Source: Prosapia bicincta (Eukaryota > Arthropoda > Insecta > Hemiptera > Cercopidae). Taken from it: DNA of 64,000 nucleotides. Under the pieces are notes generated by a model. That model was not told the DNA's origin and made no database searches. It worked only from the letters and a program-made list of their open reading frames with translations. Position 1 is the first letter of the stretch. Each line of letters opens with the position of its first letter. Location: positions 87,263,042 to 87,327,041 of the forward strand of contig JBAIZL010000003.1 of the NCBI GenBank assembly GCA_036971475.1, written 5' to 3'. The position numbers and the translations under genes are program-made. Below are positions 38,881 to 51,700 of the stretch, piece by piece.

Positions 38881-39653
38881 GACCTTGACAATCTTATGTA
38901 ATATTATAATGTTGTAATCGAGTTCATTATATTAATTTGAATCTCTTTTTAAATATTAAAACTATATTGTATCTATATAAATATTAGCTGTTTAATATCA
39001 AACCATGAATTAACATTTATTTTTATATCTGAATTCAAGTTAAATATTATAAGTCGATTATCTAATGCATAATATTAAATTGTTCATCTGTTTCAACACT
39101 ATCATAGCTTGATTAGCTCATTGAATATTAAACCATCATTTTCCCATTTATTTTTACAACATGTTTTCCAGGTGAATATTATAACTTGATTAGCTAATTA
39201 ATAATATTAACTTGATTATCTGCTTCAATATTATAACCCGATTTGTGTATCTAATATTAGGGAATGGGTTTTCTATTTATTATTATAGTTGAGTTTCAGT
39301 TAAATATTATACCTTAATAATCAAATTCAGATTATAATGAGTTGATTATCTTATCTAATTAAATAATATAACTAGAATATCTAGTTGAATATTACAACTT
39401 GATAATGTAATTGATTGTATTAACATGATTATATATTTGAATAATGTACCTGGAATATGACATTGAATATTATATTTTGAGTACCTTGTGCAATAACACA
39501 GCTTCACATGGACATTTAACAGTATTGAGAGACATTTTCGATGTTCTTTCTAAAGGCCATAAGTTTAATAATGACAACAAATTAAAATGGACAACAAATT
39601 AGTTATAGAAACTTCTATCTAATAAATTGATTATTTGACTAATTAAAATTAAA
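38881..39653. repeat. Degenerate AT-rich repeats, spacer 1 tail
   Basis: Diverged variants of TTGATTATCTAATT and GAATATTATAAC alternate about every 25 bp. A longer unit of about 130 bp also shows: a TTATTTTTA-like run followed by TTNNAGKTRAATATTATA, with AATATT cores at 39043, 39175 and 39303. The copies are too diverged for a clean consensus. This looks like an old, inactive tandem repeat inside the spacer. Confidence 0.55.
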
Positions 39654-42600
39654 TAGCTCGCTATCATTCTGACGAAATATCGGAAGGAGACGGTAGAGAA
39701 TGCGAGGTTTCACTCTAGCTCACGGTATCATTCAAAATAAATATCGGAAGGAGACGGTAGAGAATGCGAGGGTTCACTCTAGCTCTCGGTATCATTCTGA
39801 CGAAATATCGGAAGGAGACGTTAGAGAATGCGAGGGTTCACTCTAGCTCTCGGTATCATTCAGACTAAATATCGGAAGGAGACGGTAGAGAATGCGAGGG
39901 TTCACTCTAGCTCTCGGCATCATTCAGACTAAATATCGGAAGGAGACGGTAGAAAATGCGAGGGTTCACTCTAGCACACGGTATAATTCTGACTAAATGG
40001 AAGGAGAAGGTAGAGAATGCGAGGGTTCACTCTAGCTCTCGGTATCATTCAGACTAAATGGAAAGAGACGGTAAGGAATGCTAGGGTACACTCTAACTCT
40101 CGCTATAATTCAGACTAAATAATGGAAGGAGACGGTAGAGAATGCGAGGGTTTACTCTAGCTCTCGCTATCATTCAGACTAAATATTGGAAGGAGACGGT
40201 AGAGAGTTTCATGGTACACTCTAGCTCTCGGTATCTTTCAGACTAAATTTCGGAAGGAGACTGTAGGGAATGCGAGGGTACACTCTAGCTCCCGGTATCA
40301 TTGAGACTAAATATCGGAAGGAGACGGTAGGGAATGCGAGGGTACACTCTAGCTCTCGCTACAATTCAGACTAAATATTGGAAGGAGACGGTAGAGAATG
40401 CGAGGGTTCACTCTAGCTTTGCTATCATTCAGACAAAATATTGGAAGGAGACGGTAGAGAATGCGAGGGTTCACTCTAGCTCTCGCCATCATTCAGACTA
40501 AATATTGAAAGGAGACGGTAGAGAGTTCCATGGTACACTCTAGCTCTCGGTATCATTCAGACTAAATATCGGAAGGAGACGGTAGGGAATGCGAGGGTAC
40601 ACTCTAGTTCTCGCTATCTTTAAGACGAAATATCGGAAGGAGACGGTAGAGAATGCGAGGGTTCACTCTAGCACTCGCTATCATTCAGACGAAATATTGG
40701 AAGGAGACGCTAGAGAGTTTCATGGTACACTCTAGCTCTCGCTATCATTCAGACGAAATATCGGAAGGAGACGGTAGAGAATGCGAAGTTTCACTCTAGC
40801 TCTCGGTATCATTCAGACTAAATATCGGAAGGAGACGGTAGAGAATGCGAGGGTTCACTCTAGCTCCCGCTATCATTCAGACTAAATATCGGAAAGAGAC
40901 GGTAGAGAATGCGAGGGTTCACTCTAGCTCTCGGTATCATTCAGACTAACTATCGGAAGGAGACGGTAGGGAATGCGAGGGTACACTCTAGTTCTCGCTA
41001 TCTTTAAGACGAAATATCGGAAGGAGACGGTAGAGAATGCGAGGGTTCACTTTAGCACTCAGTATCATTCAGAATAAATATCGGAAGGAGACGGTAGAGA
41101 ATGCGAGTGTTCACTCTAGCTCCCGCTACCATTCAGACTAAATATCGGATTGAGACGGTAGAGAATGCGAGGGTTCACTCTAGCTCTCGGTATCATTCAG
41201 ACTAAATATCGGAAGGAGACGGTAGAGAATGCGTGGGTTCACTCTAGCTCTCGCTATCATTCAGACTGAATATCGGAAGGAGACGGTAGAGAATACGAGC
41301 GTTCACGCTAGCTCTCGGTATCATTCAGTCTAAGTGGAAGGAGACGGTAGAGAATGCGAGGGTTCACTCTAGCTCTCGGTATCATTCAGACTAAATCTAA
41401 AGAGACGGTAGGGAATGCGAGGGTACGCTTTAGCTCTCGATATAATTCAGACTAAATATTGGAAGGAGACGGTAGAGAACGCGAGGGTTCACTCTAGTTC
41501 TCGCTATCATTCAGACTAAATATTGGTAGGAGCCGGTAGAGAGTTTCATGGTACACTCTAGCTCTCGGTATCTTTCAGACTAATTATCGAAAGGAGACGG
41601 TAGGGAATGCGAGGGTACACTCTAGCTCTCGCTATCATTCAGACGAAATATCGGAAGGAGACGGTAGAGAATGCGAGGGTTCACTCTAGCTCTCGCTATC
41701 ATTCAGACTTAATATCAGAAGGAGATGGTAGAGAATGCGAGGGTTTACTCTAGCTCACGGTATCATTGAGACTAAATATCTGAAGGAGACGGTAGGGAAT
41801 GCGAGGGTACACTCTAGCTCTCGCTACAATTCAGACTAAATATTGGAAGGAGACGGTAGAGAATGCGAGGGTTCACTCTATCTCTCGCCATCATTCAGAC
41901 TAAATATTGGAAGGAGACGGTAGAGAATGCGAAGGTTTACTCTAGCATCGCTATCATTCAGACTAAATATTGGAAGGAGACGGTAGAGAGTTTCATGGTA
42001 CACTCTAGCTCCCGCTATCATTCAGACTAAATATTGGAAGGAGACGGTAGAGAGTTCCATGGTACACTCTAGCTATCGGTATCATTCAGACTAAATATCG
42101 GAAGGAGACGTTAGGGAATGCGTTTGTACACTCTAGCTCTCGCTATCATTCAGACGAAATATCGGAAGGAGACGGTATAGAATGCGAGGGTTCACTCTAG
42201 CTCTCGCTATCATTCAGATTAAATATTGGAAGGAGACGGTAGAGAATGCGATGGTTTACTCTAGCTCTCGCTATCATTGAGAATAAATATTGGAAGGAGA
42301 CGGTAGAGAGTTTCATGGTACACTCTAGCTATCGGTATCATTCAGACTAAATATCGGAAGGAGACGGTAGGGAATGCAAGGGTACACTCTAGCTCTCGCT
42401 ATCATTCAGACGAAATATCGGAAGGAGACGGTAGAGAATGCGAGGGTTCACTCTAGCTCTCGCTATCATTCAGACTAAATATCAGAAGGAGATGGTAGAG
42501 AATGCGAGGGTTCACTCTAGCTCTCGCCATCATTCAGACTAAATATTGGAAGGAGACGGTAGGGAATGCGAGGGTACACTCTAATTCTCGCTATTTTTAA

Positions 42601-45600
42601 GACTTAATATCGAAAGGAGACAGTAGAGAATGCGAGGGTTCACTCTAGCACTCGCTATCATTCAGACTAAATATTGGAAGGAGACGGGAGATAGTTTCAT
42701 GGTACACTCTAGCTCTCGGTATTATTCAGACTAAATATCGGAAGGAGACGTAGGGAATGCGAGGGTACACTCTAGCACTCGCTATCATTCAGACGAAATA
42801 TCAGAAGGAGACGGTAGAGAATGCGAGGGTTCACTCTAGCTCTCGGTATCATTCAGACTAAATATCGGAAGGAGACGGTAGAGAATGCGAGGGTTCACTC
42901 TAGCTCTCGGCATCATTCAGACTAAGTATCGGTAGGAGACGGTAGAAAATGCGAGGGTTCACTCTAGCTCAAGGTATAATTCAGACTAAATGGAAGGAGA
43001 AGGTAGAGAATGCGAGGGTTCAATCTAGCTCTCGGTATCATTCAGACTAAATGGAAAGAGACGCTAGGGAATGCTAGGGTACACTCTAGCTCTCGCTATA
43101 ATTCAGACTAAATAATGGAAGGAGACGGTAGAGAATGCGAGGGTTTACTCTAGCTTTCGCTATCATTCAGGCTAAAAATTGGAAGGAGACGGTAGAGAGT
43201 TTCATGGTGCACTCTAGCTCTCGGTATCTTTCAGACTAAATATCGAAGGAGACGGTAGGAAATGCGAGGGTACACTCTAGCTCTCGCTATCATTCAGACG
43301 AAATATCGGAAGGAGACGGTAGAGAATGCGAGGTTTCACTCTAGCTCTCGGTATCTTTCAAAATAAATATCGGAAGGAGACGGTAGAGAATGCGAGGGTT
43401 CACTCTAGCTCTCGCTATCATTCAGACTAAATATTGGAAGGAGACGGTAGAGAATGCGAGGGTTCACTCTAGCTCTCGTAATCATTCAGACTAAATATTG
43501 AAAGGAGACGGTAGAGAGTTCCATGGTACACTCTAGCTCTCGGTATCATTCAGACTAAATATCGGAAGGAGACGGTAGGGAATGCGAGGGTACACTCTAG
43601 TTCTCGCTATCTTTAAGACGAAATATCGGAAGGAGACGGTAGAGAATGCGAGGGTTCACTCTAGCACTCTCTATCATTCAGACTAAATATTGGAAGGAGA
43701 CGGTAGAGAGTTTCATGGTACACTCTAGCTCTCGGTATCTTTCAGACTAAATATCGAAGGAGACGGTATTAAATGTGAGGGTACACTCTAGCTCTCGCTA
43801 TCATTCAGACGAAATATCGGAAGGAGACGGTAGAGAATGCGAGGTTTCACTCTAGCTCTCGGTATCATTCAGAATAAATATCGGAAGGAGACGGTAGAGA
43901 ATGCGAGTGTTCACTCTAGCTCCCGCTATCATTCAGACTAAATATCGGATTGAGACGGTAGAGAATGCGAGGGTTCACTCTAGCTCTCGGTATCATTCAG
44001 ACTAAATATCGGAAGGAGACGGTAGGGAATGCGTGGGTTCACTCTAGCTCTCGCTATCATTCAGACTGAATATCGGAAGAAGACGGTAGAGAATACGAGC
44101 GTTCACGCTAGCTCTCGGTATCATTCAGTCTAAGTGGAAGGAGACGGTAGAGAATGCGAGGGTTCACTCTAGCTCTCGGTATCATTCAGACTAAATCTAA
44201 AGAGACGGTAGGGAATGCGAGGGTACGCTTTAGCTCTCGATATAATTCAGACTATAAATTGGAAGGAGACGGTAGAGAAAGCGAGGGTTCACTCTAGTTC
44301 TCGCTATCATTCAGACTAAATATTGGTAGGAGCCGGTAGAGAGTTCCATGGTACACTCTAGCTATCGGTATCATTCAGACTAAATATCGGAAGGAGACGG
44401 TAGGGAATGCGAAGGTACACTCTAGCTCTCGCCATCATTCAGACTATATATTGGAAGGATACGGTAGAGAGTTCCATGGTACACTCTAGCTCTCGGTATC
44501 ATTCAGACTAAATATCGGAAGGAGACGGTAGGGAATGCGAGGGTACACTCTAGTTCTCGCTATCTTTAAGACGAAATATCGGAAGGAGACGGTAGAGAAT
44601 GCGAGGGTTCACTCTAGCACTCGCTATCATTCAGACTAAATATTGGAAGGAGACGGTAGAGAGTTTCATGGTACACTCTAGCTCTCGGTATCTTTCAGAC
44701 TAAATATCGAAGGAGACGGTATTAAATGTGAGGGTACACTCTAGCTCTCGCTATCATTCAGTCGAAATATCGGAAGGAGACGGTAGAGAATGCGAGGTTT
44801 CACTCTAGCTCTCGGTATCATTCAGAATAAATATCGGAAGGAGACGGTAGAGAATGCGAGGGTTCACTCTAGCTCTCGCTATCATTCAGACTGAATATCG
44901 GAAGGAGACGGTAGAGAATACGAGCGTTCACGCTAGCTCTCGGTATCATTCAGTCTAAGTGGAAGGAGACGGTAGAGAATGCGAGGGTTCACTCTAGCTC
45001 TCGGTATCATTCAGACTAAATCTAAAGAGACGGTAGGGAATGCGAGGGTACGCTTTAGCTCTCGATATAATTCAGACTAAATATTGGAAGGAGACGGTAG
45101 AGAACGCCAGGGTTCACTCTAGTTCTCGCTATCATTCAGACTAAATATTGGTAGGAGCCGGTAGAGAGTTTCATGGTACACTCTAGCTCTCGGTATCTTT
45201 CAGACTAATTATCGGAAGGAGACGGTAGGGAATGCGAGGGTACACTCTAGCTCTCGGTATCATTCAGACTAAATATCGGAAGGAGACGGTAGAGAATGCG
45301 AGGGTTCACTCTAGCTCTCGCTATCATTCAGACTTAATATCAGAAGGAGATGGTAGAGAATGCGAGGGTTCACTCTAGCTCACGGTATCATTGAGACTAA
45401 ATATCTGAAGGAGACGGTAGGGAATGCGAGGGTACACTCTAGCTCTCGCTACAATTCAGACTAAATATTGGAAGGAGACGGTAGAGAATGCGAGGGTTCA
45501 CTCTATCTCTCGCCATCATTCAGACTAAATATTGGAAGGAGACGGTAGAGAATGCGAAGGTTTACTCTAGCATCGCTATCATTCAGACTAAATATTGGAA

Positions 45601-46419
45601 GGAGACGGTAGAGAGTTTCATGGTACACTCTAGCTCCCGCTATCATTCAGACTAAATATTGGAAGGAGACGGTAGAGAGTTCCATGGTACACTCTAGCTA
45701 TCGGTATCATTCAGACTAAATATCGGAAGGAGACGTTAGGGAATGCGTTTGTACACTCTAGCTCTCGGTATCATTCAGACTAAATGGAAGGAGACGGTAG
45801 AAAATGCGAGGAAACTCTAGCTATCGGTATCATTCAGACTAAATATCGGAAGGAGACGTTAGAGAATGCAAAGGTACACTCTAGCTCTCGCTATCTTTCA
45901 GACGAAATATCGGAAGGAGACGGTAGAGAATGCGAGAGTTCACTCTAGCTCCCGGTATCATTCAGACTAAATATCGGAAGGAGACGGTAGAGAATGCGAG
46001 GGTTCACTCTAGCTCTCGGTATGATTCAGACTAAATATCGGAAGGAGACGGTAGAGAATGTGAGGGTTCACTCTAGCTCTCGCTATCATTCAGACGAAAT
46101 ATCGGAAGGAGACGGTAGAGAATGCGAGGGTTGACTCTAGCTCTCGCTATCATTCAGACTAAATATCGGAAGGAGGGGGTAGAGAATGCGAGGGTTCACT
46201 CTAGCTCTCGGTATCATTCAGACTAAATATCCGAAGGAGACGGTAGAGAATGCGAGGGTTCACTCTAGCTCTTGGTATCATTCAGACTAAATATCGGAAG
46301 GAGACGGTAGATAATGCGAGGGTACACTCTAGCTCTCGGTATATTTCAGACTAAATGGAAGGAGACGTTAGAGAATGCGATTGTACACTCTAGCTTTCGG
46401 TATAATTCAGAGTAAATAG
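39654..46419. repeat. 64-bp satellite array II
   Basis: About 106 monomers by length, the same family and orientation as array I. The first units carry edge-specific variants (ATTCTGACG near 39667 and 39796, TTCAAAATAAAT near 39733). Subtype order follows parts of array I, for example GCGTTTGTACACTC near 42121 compared with 3769. The last 0.66 kb before the decayed edge (from about 45760) matches 36643-37302 at offset 9117. Confidence 0.95.
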
Positions 46420-46539
46420 CGGAAGGAAGTGATACAAAGTCATAAGGTCCACTCTATCCAACGGAATAATTCTGCGAAGACAGTTGAAGGAAATGCTGCA
46501 ATATGAGAGAGCCCACTTCAGCCCTTGATACCATCTTCT
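46420..46539. repeat. Decayed 64-bp monomers at right edge of array II
   Basis: Same two degenerate units as 37303-37422, at offset 9117, with no differences noticed inside them. Just upstream this copy has GCTTTCGGTATAATTC where array I has GCTTTCTTTATAATTC. Confidence 0.75.
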
Positions 46540-48770
46540 TAAACTATGTGACTTAAAATTATTATTTTTAAACTTAATAAATTATTTTAAATAAAAGACT
46601 GGAATTGTAAGGTATAGTTTGTAGTAGCAGCACTCACTAATGATGATGACTGTACTACAAACCATCATTGATAAATCCTCATTTATCAATATCAACACAT
46701 TTTATTATTTGCATTTCTCGAAACAGGGGACTGGTTTTTGTTTGTTATAACATATATTAAATATCTTTATTTATATTGTACATAATTTACTTTCATGGTT
46801 ACTATTTATTTCATAGGAGGCTAGTATTTTTGCATTCTCTGCATGTATTTTATTTCCGATAATAAAATATTTCTACAGTGTAAGAGTTGCAGTCAAAAGT
46901 CTCTGTAGAGCAACACATTTCTTGCAACTAATAATTTCACACAAAAGTAGACTACAAAAGAAAGACTAATTATTGATTTTGTCTCCATTTTCAGCATGAA
47001 AGTGGAATATAACTCTCCAACATTTATCAAAATACACTTCTTAGGAACACTATACACGCAATGCAGGAGGTTTTTCTTATTTAAATTTATTTTCTAAACA
47101 GTAATATATTCTTAAACAAGAACTTATAAGAATAATATTCCAAGCTTTACATCTATTTAATATTATTGGCATCGTGAAGAGCCTCTTCGCTAGTTAATAG
47201 TTTAAGCCATGAAAATTAGTATTCAGAGAGTTAGTTAGAGGGTTTTGATAACGCTAATAATATTAAATTGATAAAACGACTCCAACCATTATTTTTATAA
47301 ATATTCTTGTTTCGAATTGTATTAACAAAGACATTTTGAATTATAAAATCCACATGTAGTCTATTCATACAAAATATCTATTACAGAAAACACAAGCTTT
47401 ACGGGGAAAACACGGATCACGCTCATTGCAAAGGAATTATATTGCTATTCACGTGGCGTGATGAACGTATCGGATCTGTACGCTTTTATTGGAAGCCCGC
47501 TTGTGTGTATCTAATCCGTTTAGCTTTGTAGCGACCCGCTTGTCGCTTAAAAGGACACAAAGAGTACGTTTTGGGCGAGGAACAAAAGTAACGCGGGATT
47601 CTCACAGAGTACAGTTTGTCGCAAAACCCTGTTAATGCTTCGTTAGTAGGTAAAAAGAAAAGAGAAATACGGAGAAATTCCATGGATCTTGTCACAGAGT
47701 TACATTCCTAACACCTCACAACTTGATATGTCATTAATTGCACACACCTACGTCATACAATATCGATGTCGCACTATTGTTCTTATAATGAACACATTTC
47801 CCGTAGCGAAGGAATTAATCCAAGTCTAGAGACAGAATCGCGCATTAATTACACGCTTTCGGCGGGTGCTTATTGTCTAATACGGGCAACTTATGTTGCT
47901 ACAGATAGACATACACAATATAGCTGTACGTTATTACAGACAAGTGGCGACACTGGGGAAACTTTCATTAAACGTCAAACCCACCTTGAAGTGTGATGAC
48001 CTTGACAATCTTATGTAATATTATAATGTTGTAATCGAGTTCATTATATTAATTTGAATCTCTTTTTAAATATTAAAACTATATTGTATCTATATAAATA
48101 TTAGCTGGTTAATATCAAACCATGAATTAACATTTATTTTTATATCTGAATTCCAGTTAAATATTATAAGTCGATTATCTAATGCATAATATTAAATTGT
48201 TCATCTGTTTCAACACTATCATAGCTTGATTAGCTCATTGAATATTAAACCATCATTTTCCCATTTATTTTTACAACATGTTTTCCAGGTGAATATTATA
48301 ACTTGATTAGCTAATTAATAATATTAACTTGATTATCTGCTTCAATATTATAACCCGATTTGTGTATCTAATATTAGGGAATGGGTTTTCTATTTATTAT
48401 TATAGTTGAGTTTCAGTTAAATATTATACCTTAATAATCAAATTCAGATTATAATGAGTTGATTATCTTATCTAATTAAATAATATAACTAGAATATCTA
48501 GTTGAATATTACAACTTGATAATGTAATTGATTGTATTAACATGATTATATATTTGAATAATGTACCTGGAATATGACATTGAATATTATATTTTGAGTA
48601 CCTTGTGCAATAACACAGCTTCACATGGACATTTAACAGTATTGAGAGACATTTTCGATGTTCTTTCTAAAGGCCATAAGTTTAATAATGACAACAAATT
48701 AAAATGGACAACAAATTAGTTATAGAAACTTCTATCTAATAAATTGATTATTTGACTAATTAAAATTAAA
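46540..48770. other. Non-satellite spacer, copy 2
   Basis: Nearly identical to 37423-39653 at offset 9117. The differences I noticed lie in the tail: AGCTGGTTAATATC instead of AGCTGTTTAATATC near 48105, and GAATTCCAGTT instead of GAATTCAAGTT near 48151. Hairpins fall at 46617-46662 and 46667-46690, the GC-balanced island at 47392-47997 (frames 47486-47695 minus and 47766-47996 plus), and the AT-rich repeat tail at 47998-48770. The right edge enters a 64-bp monomer at the same base as spacer 1. Confidence 0.9.
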
Positions 48771-51700
48771 TAGCTCGCTATCATTCTGACGAAATATCGG
48801 AAGGAGACGGTAGAGAATGCGAGGTTTCACTCTAGCTCTCGGTATCATTCAAAATAAATATCGGAAGGAGACGGTAGAGAATGCGAGGGTTCACTCTAGC
48901 TCTCGGTATCATTCTGACGAAATATCGGAAGGAGACGTTAGAGAATGCGAGGGTTCACTCTAGCTCTCGGTATCATTCAGACTAAATATCGGAAGGAGAC
49001 GGTAGAGAATGCGAGGGTTCACTCTAGCTCTCGGCATCATTCAGACTAAATATCGGAAGGAGACGGTAGAGAGTTTCATGGTACACTCTAGCTCTCGGTA
49101 TCTTTCAGACTAAATTTCGGAAGGAGACTGTAGGGAATGCGAGGGTACACTCTAGCTCCCGGTATCATTGAGACTAAATATCGGAAGGAGACGGTAGGGA
49201 ATGCGAGGGTACACTCTAGCTCTCGCTACAATTCAGACTAAATATTGGAAGGAGACGGTAGAGAATGCGAGGGTTCACTCTAGCACACGGTATAATTCTG
49301 ACTAAATGGAAGGAGAAGGTAGAGAATGCGAGGGTTCACTCTAGCTCTCGGTATCATTCAGACTAAATGGAAAGAGACAGTAAGGAATGCTAGGGTACAC
49401 TCTAACTCTCGCTATAATTCAGACTAAATAATGGAAGGAGACGGTAGAGAATGCGAGGGTTTACTCTAGCTCTCGCTATCATTCAGACTAAATATTGGAA
49501 GGAGACGGTAGAGAGTTTCATGGTACACTCTAGCTCTCGGTATCTTTCAGACTAAATTTCGGAAGGAGACTGTAGGGAATGCGAGGGTACACTCTAGCTC
49601 CCGGTATCATTGAGACTAAATATCGGAAGGAGACGGTAGGGAATGCGAGGGTACACTCTAGCTCTCGCTACAATTCAGACTAAATATTGGAAGGAGACGG
49701 TAGAGAATGCGAGGGTTCACTCTAGCTCTCGCTATCATTCAGACTTAATATCAGAAGGAGATGGTAGAGAATGCGAGGGTTCACTCTAGCTCACGGTATC
49801 ATTGAGACTAAATATCTGAAGGAGACGGTAGGGAATGCGAGGGTACACTCTAGCTCTCGCTACAATTCAGACTAAATATTGGAAGGAGACGGTAGAGAAT
49901 GCGAGGGTTCACTCTATCTCTCGCCATCATTCAGACTAAATATTGGAAGGAGACGGTAGAGAATGCGAAGGTTTACTCTAGCATCGCTATCATTCAGACT
50001 AAATATTGGAAGGAGACGGTAGAGAGTTTCATGGTACACTCTAGCTCCCGCTATCATTCAGACTAAATATTGGAAGGAGACGGTAGAGAGTTCCATGGTA
50101 CACTCTAGCTATCGGTATCATTCAGACTAAATATCGGAAGGAGACGTTAGGGAATGCGTTTGTACACTCTAGCTCTCGCTATCATTCAGACGAAATATCG
50201 GAAGGAGACGGTATAGAATGCGAGGGTTCACTCTAGCTCTCGCTATCATTCAGATTAAATATTGGAAGGAGACGGTAGAAAATGCGATGGTTTACTCTAG
50301 CTCTCGCTATCATTGAGAATAAATATTGGAAGGAGACGGTAGAGAGTTTCATGGTACACTCTAGCTATCGGTATCATTCAGACTAAATATCGGAAGGAGA
50401 CGGTAGGGAATGCAAGGGTACACTCTAGCTCTCGCTATCATTCAGACGAAATATCGGAAGGAGACGGTAGAGAATGCGAGGGTTCACTCTAGCTCTCGCT
50501 ATCATTCAGACTAAATATCAGAAGGAGATGGTAGAGAATGCGAGGGTTCACTCTAGCTCTCGCCATCATTCAGACTAAATATTGGAAGGAGACGGTAGGG
50601 AATGCGAGGGTACACTCTAATTCTCGCTATTTTTAAGACTTAATATCGAAAGGAGACAGTAGAGAATGCGAGGGTTCACTCTAGCACTCGCTATCATTCA
50701 GACTAAATATTGGAAGGAGACGGGAGATAGTTTCATGGTACACTCTAGCTCTCGGTATTATTCAGACTAAATATCGGAAGGAGACGTAGGGAATGCGAGG
50801 GTACACTCTAGCACTCGCTATCATTCAGACGAAATATCAGAAGGAGACGGTAGAGAATGCGAGGGTTCACTCTAGCTCTCGGTATCATTCAGACTAAATA
50901 TCGGAAGGAGACGGTAGAGAATGCGAGGGTTCACTCTAGCTCTCGGCATCATTCAGACTAAGTATCGGTAGGAGACGGTAGAAAATGCGAGGGTTCACTC
51001 TAGCTCAAGGTATAATTCAGACTAAATGGAAGGAGAAGGTAGAGAATGCGAGGGTTCAATCTAGCTCTCGGTATCATTCAGACTAAATGGAAAGAGACGC
51101 TAGGGAATGCTAGGGTACACTCTAGCTCTCGCTATAATTCAGACTAAATAATGGAAGGAGACGGTAGAGAATGCGAGGGTTTACTCTAGCTTTCGCTATC
51201 ATTCAGGCTAAAAATTGGAAGGAGACGGTAGAGAGTTTCATGGTGCACTCTAGCTCTCGGTATCTTTCAGACTAAATATCGAAGGAGACGGTAGGAAATG
51301 CGAGGGTACACTCTAGCTCTCGCTATCATTCAGACGAAATATCGGAAGGAGACGGTAGAGAATGCGAGGTTTCACTCTAGCTCTCGGTATCTTTCAAAAT
51401 AAATATCGGAAGGAGACGGTAGAGAATGCGAGGGTTCACTCTAGCTCTCGCTATCATTCAGACTAAATATTGGAAGGAGACGGTAGAGAATGCGAGGGTT
51501 CACTCTAGCTCTCGTAATCATTCAGACTAAATATTGAAAGGAGACGGTAGAGAGTTCCATGGTACACTCTAGCTCTCGGTATCATTCAGACTAAATATCG
51601 GAAGGAGACGGTAGGGAATGCGAGGGTACACTCTAGTTCTCGCTATCTTTAAGACGAAATATCGGAAGGAGACGGTAGAGAATGCGAGGGTTCACTCTAG

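Larger units (their letters stand above)
37423..39653. other. Non-satellite spacer, copy 1
   Basis: About 2.2 kb of AT-rich sequence with no 64-bp units. It holds two hairpins near its left end (37500-37573), a plain AT-rich stretch to about 38275, a more GC-balanced island (38275-38880) and a degenerate AT-rich repeat tail (38881-39653). The right edge is abrupt: AATTAAAATTAAA is followed at 39654 by TAGCTCGCTATCATTC, the middle of a 64-bp monomer. I found no terminal inverted repeats, target-site duplication, poly-A tail, transposase or reverse transcriptase motifs. The spacer recurs at offsets 9117 and 18817 with the same left flank, so it is an integral part of a 9-10-kb superunit. Confidence 0.9.

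Noticed and set aside
37423..39653. Transposable element as the source of the spacer.
   Set aside because: I found no terminal inverted or direct repeats, target-site duplication, poly-A tail or enzyme motif. The same decayed monomers flank the left of all copies, which fits co-amplification better than repeated insertion.
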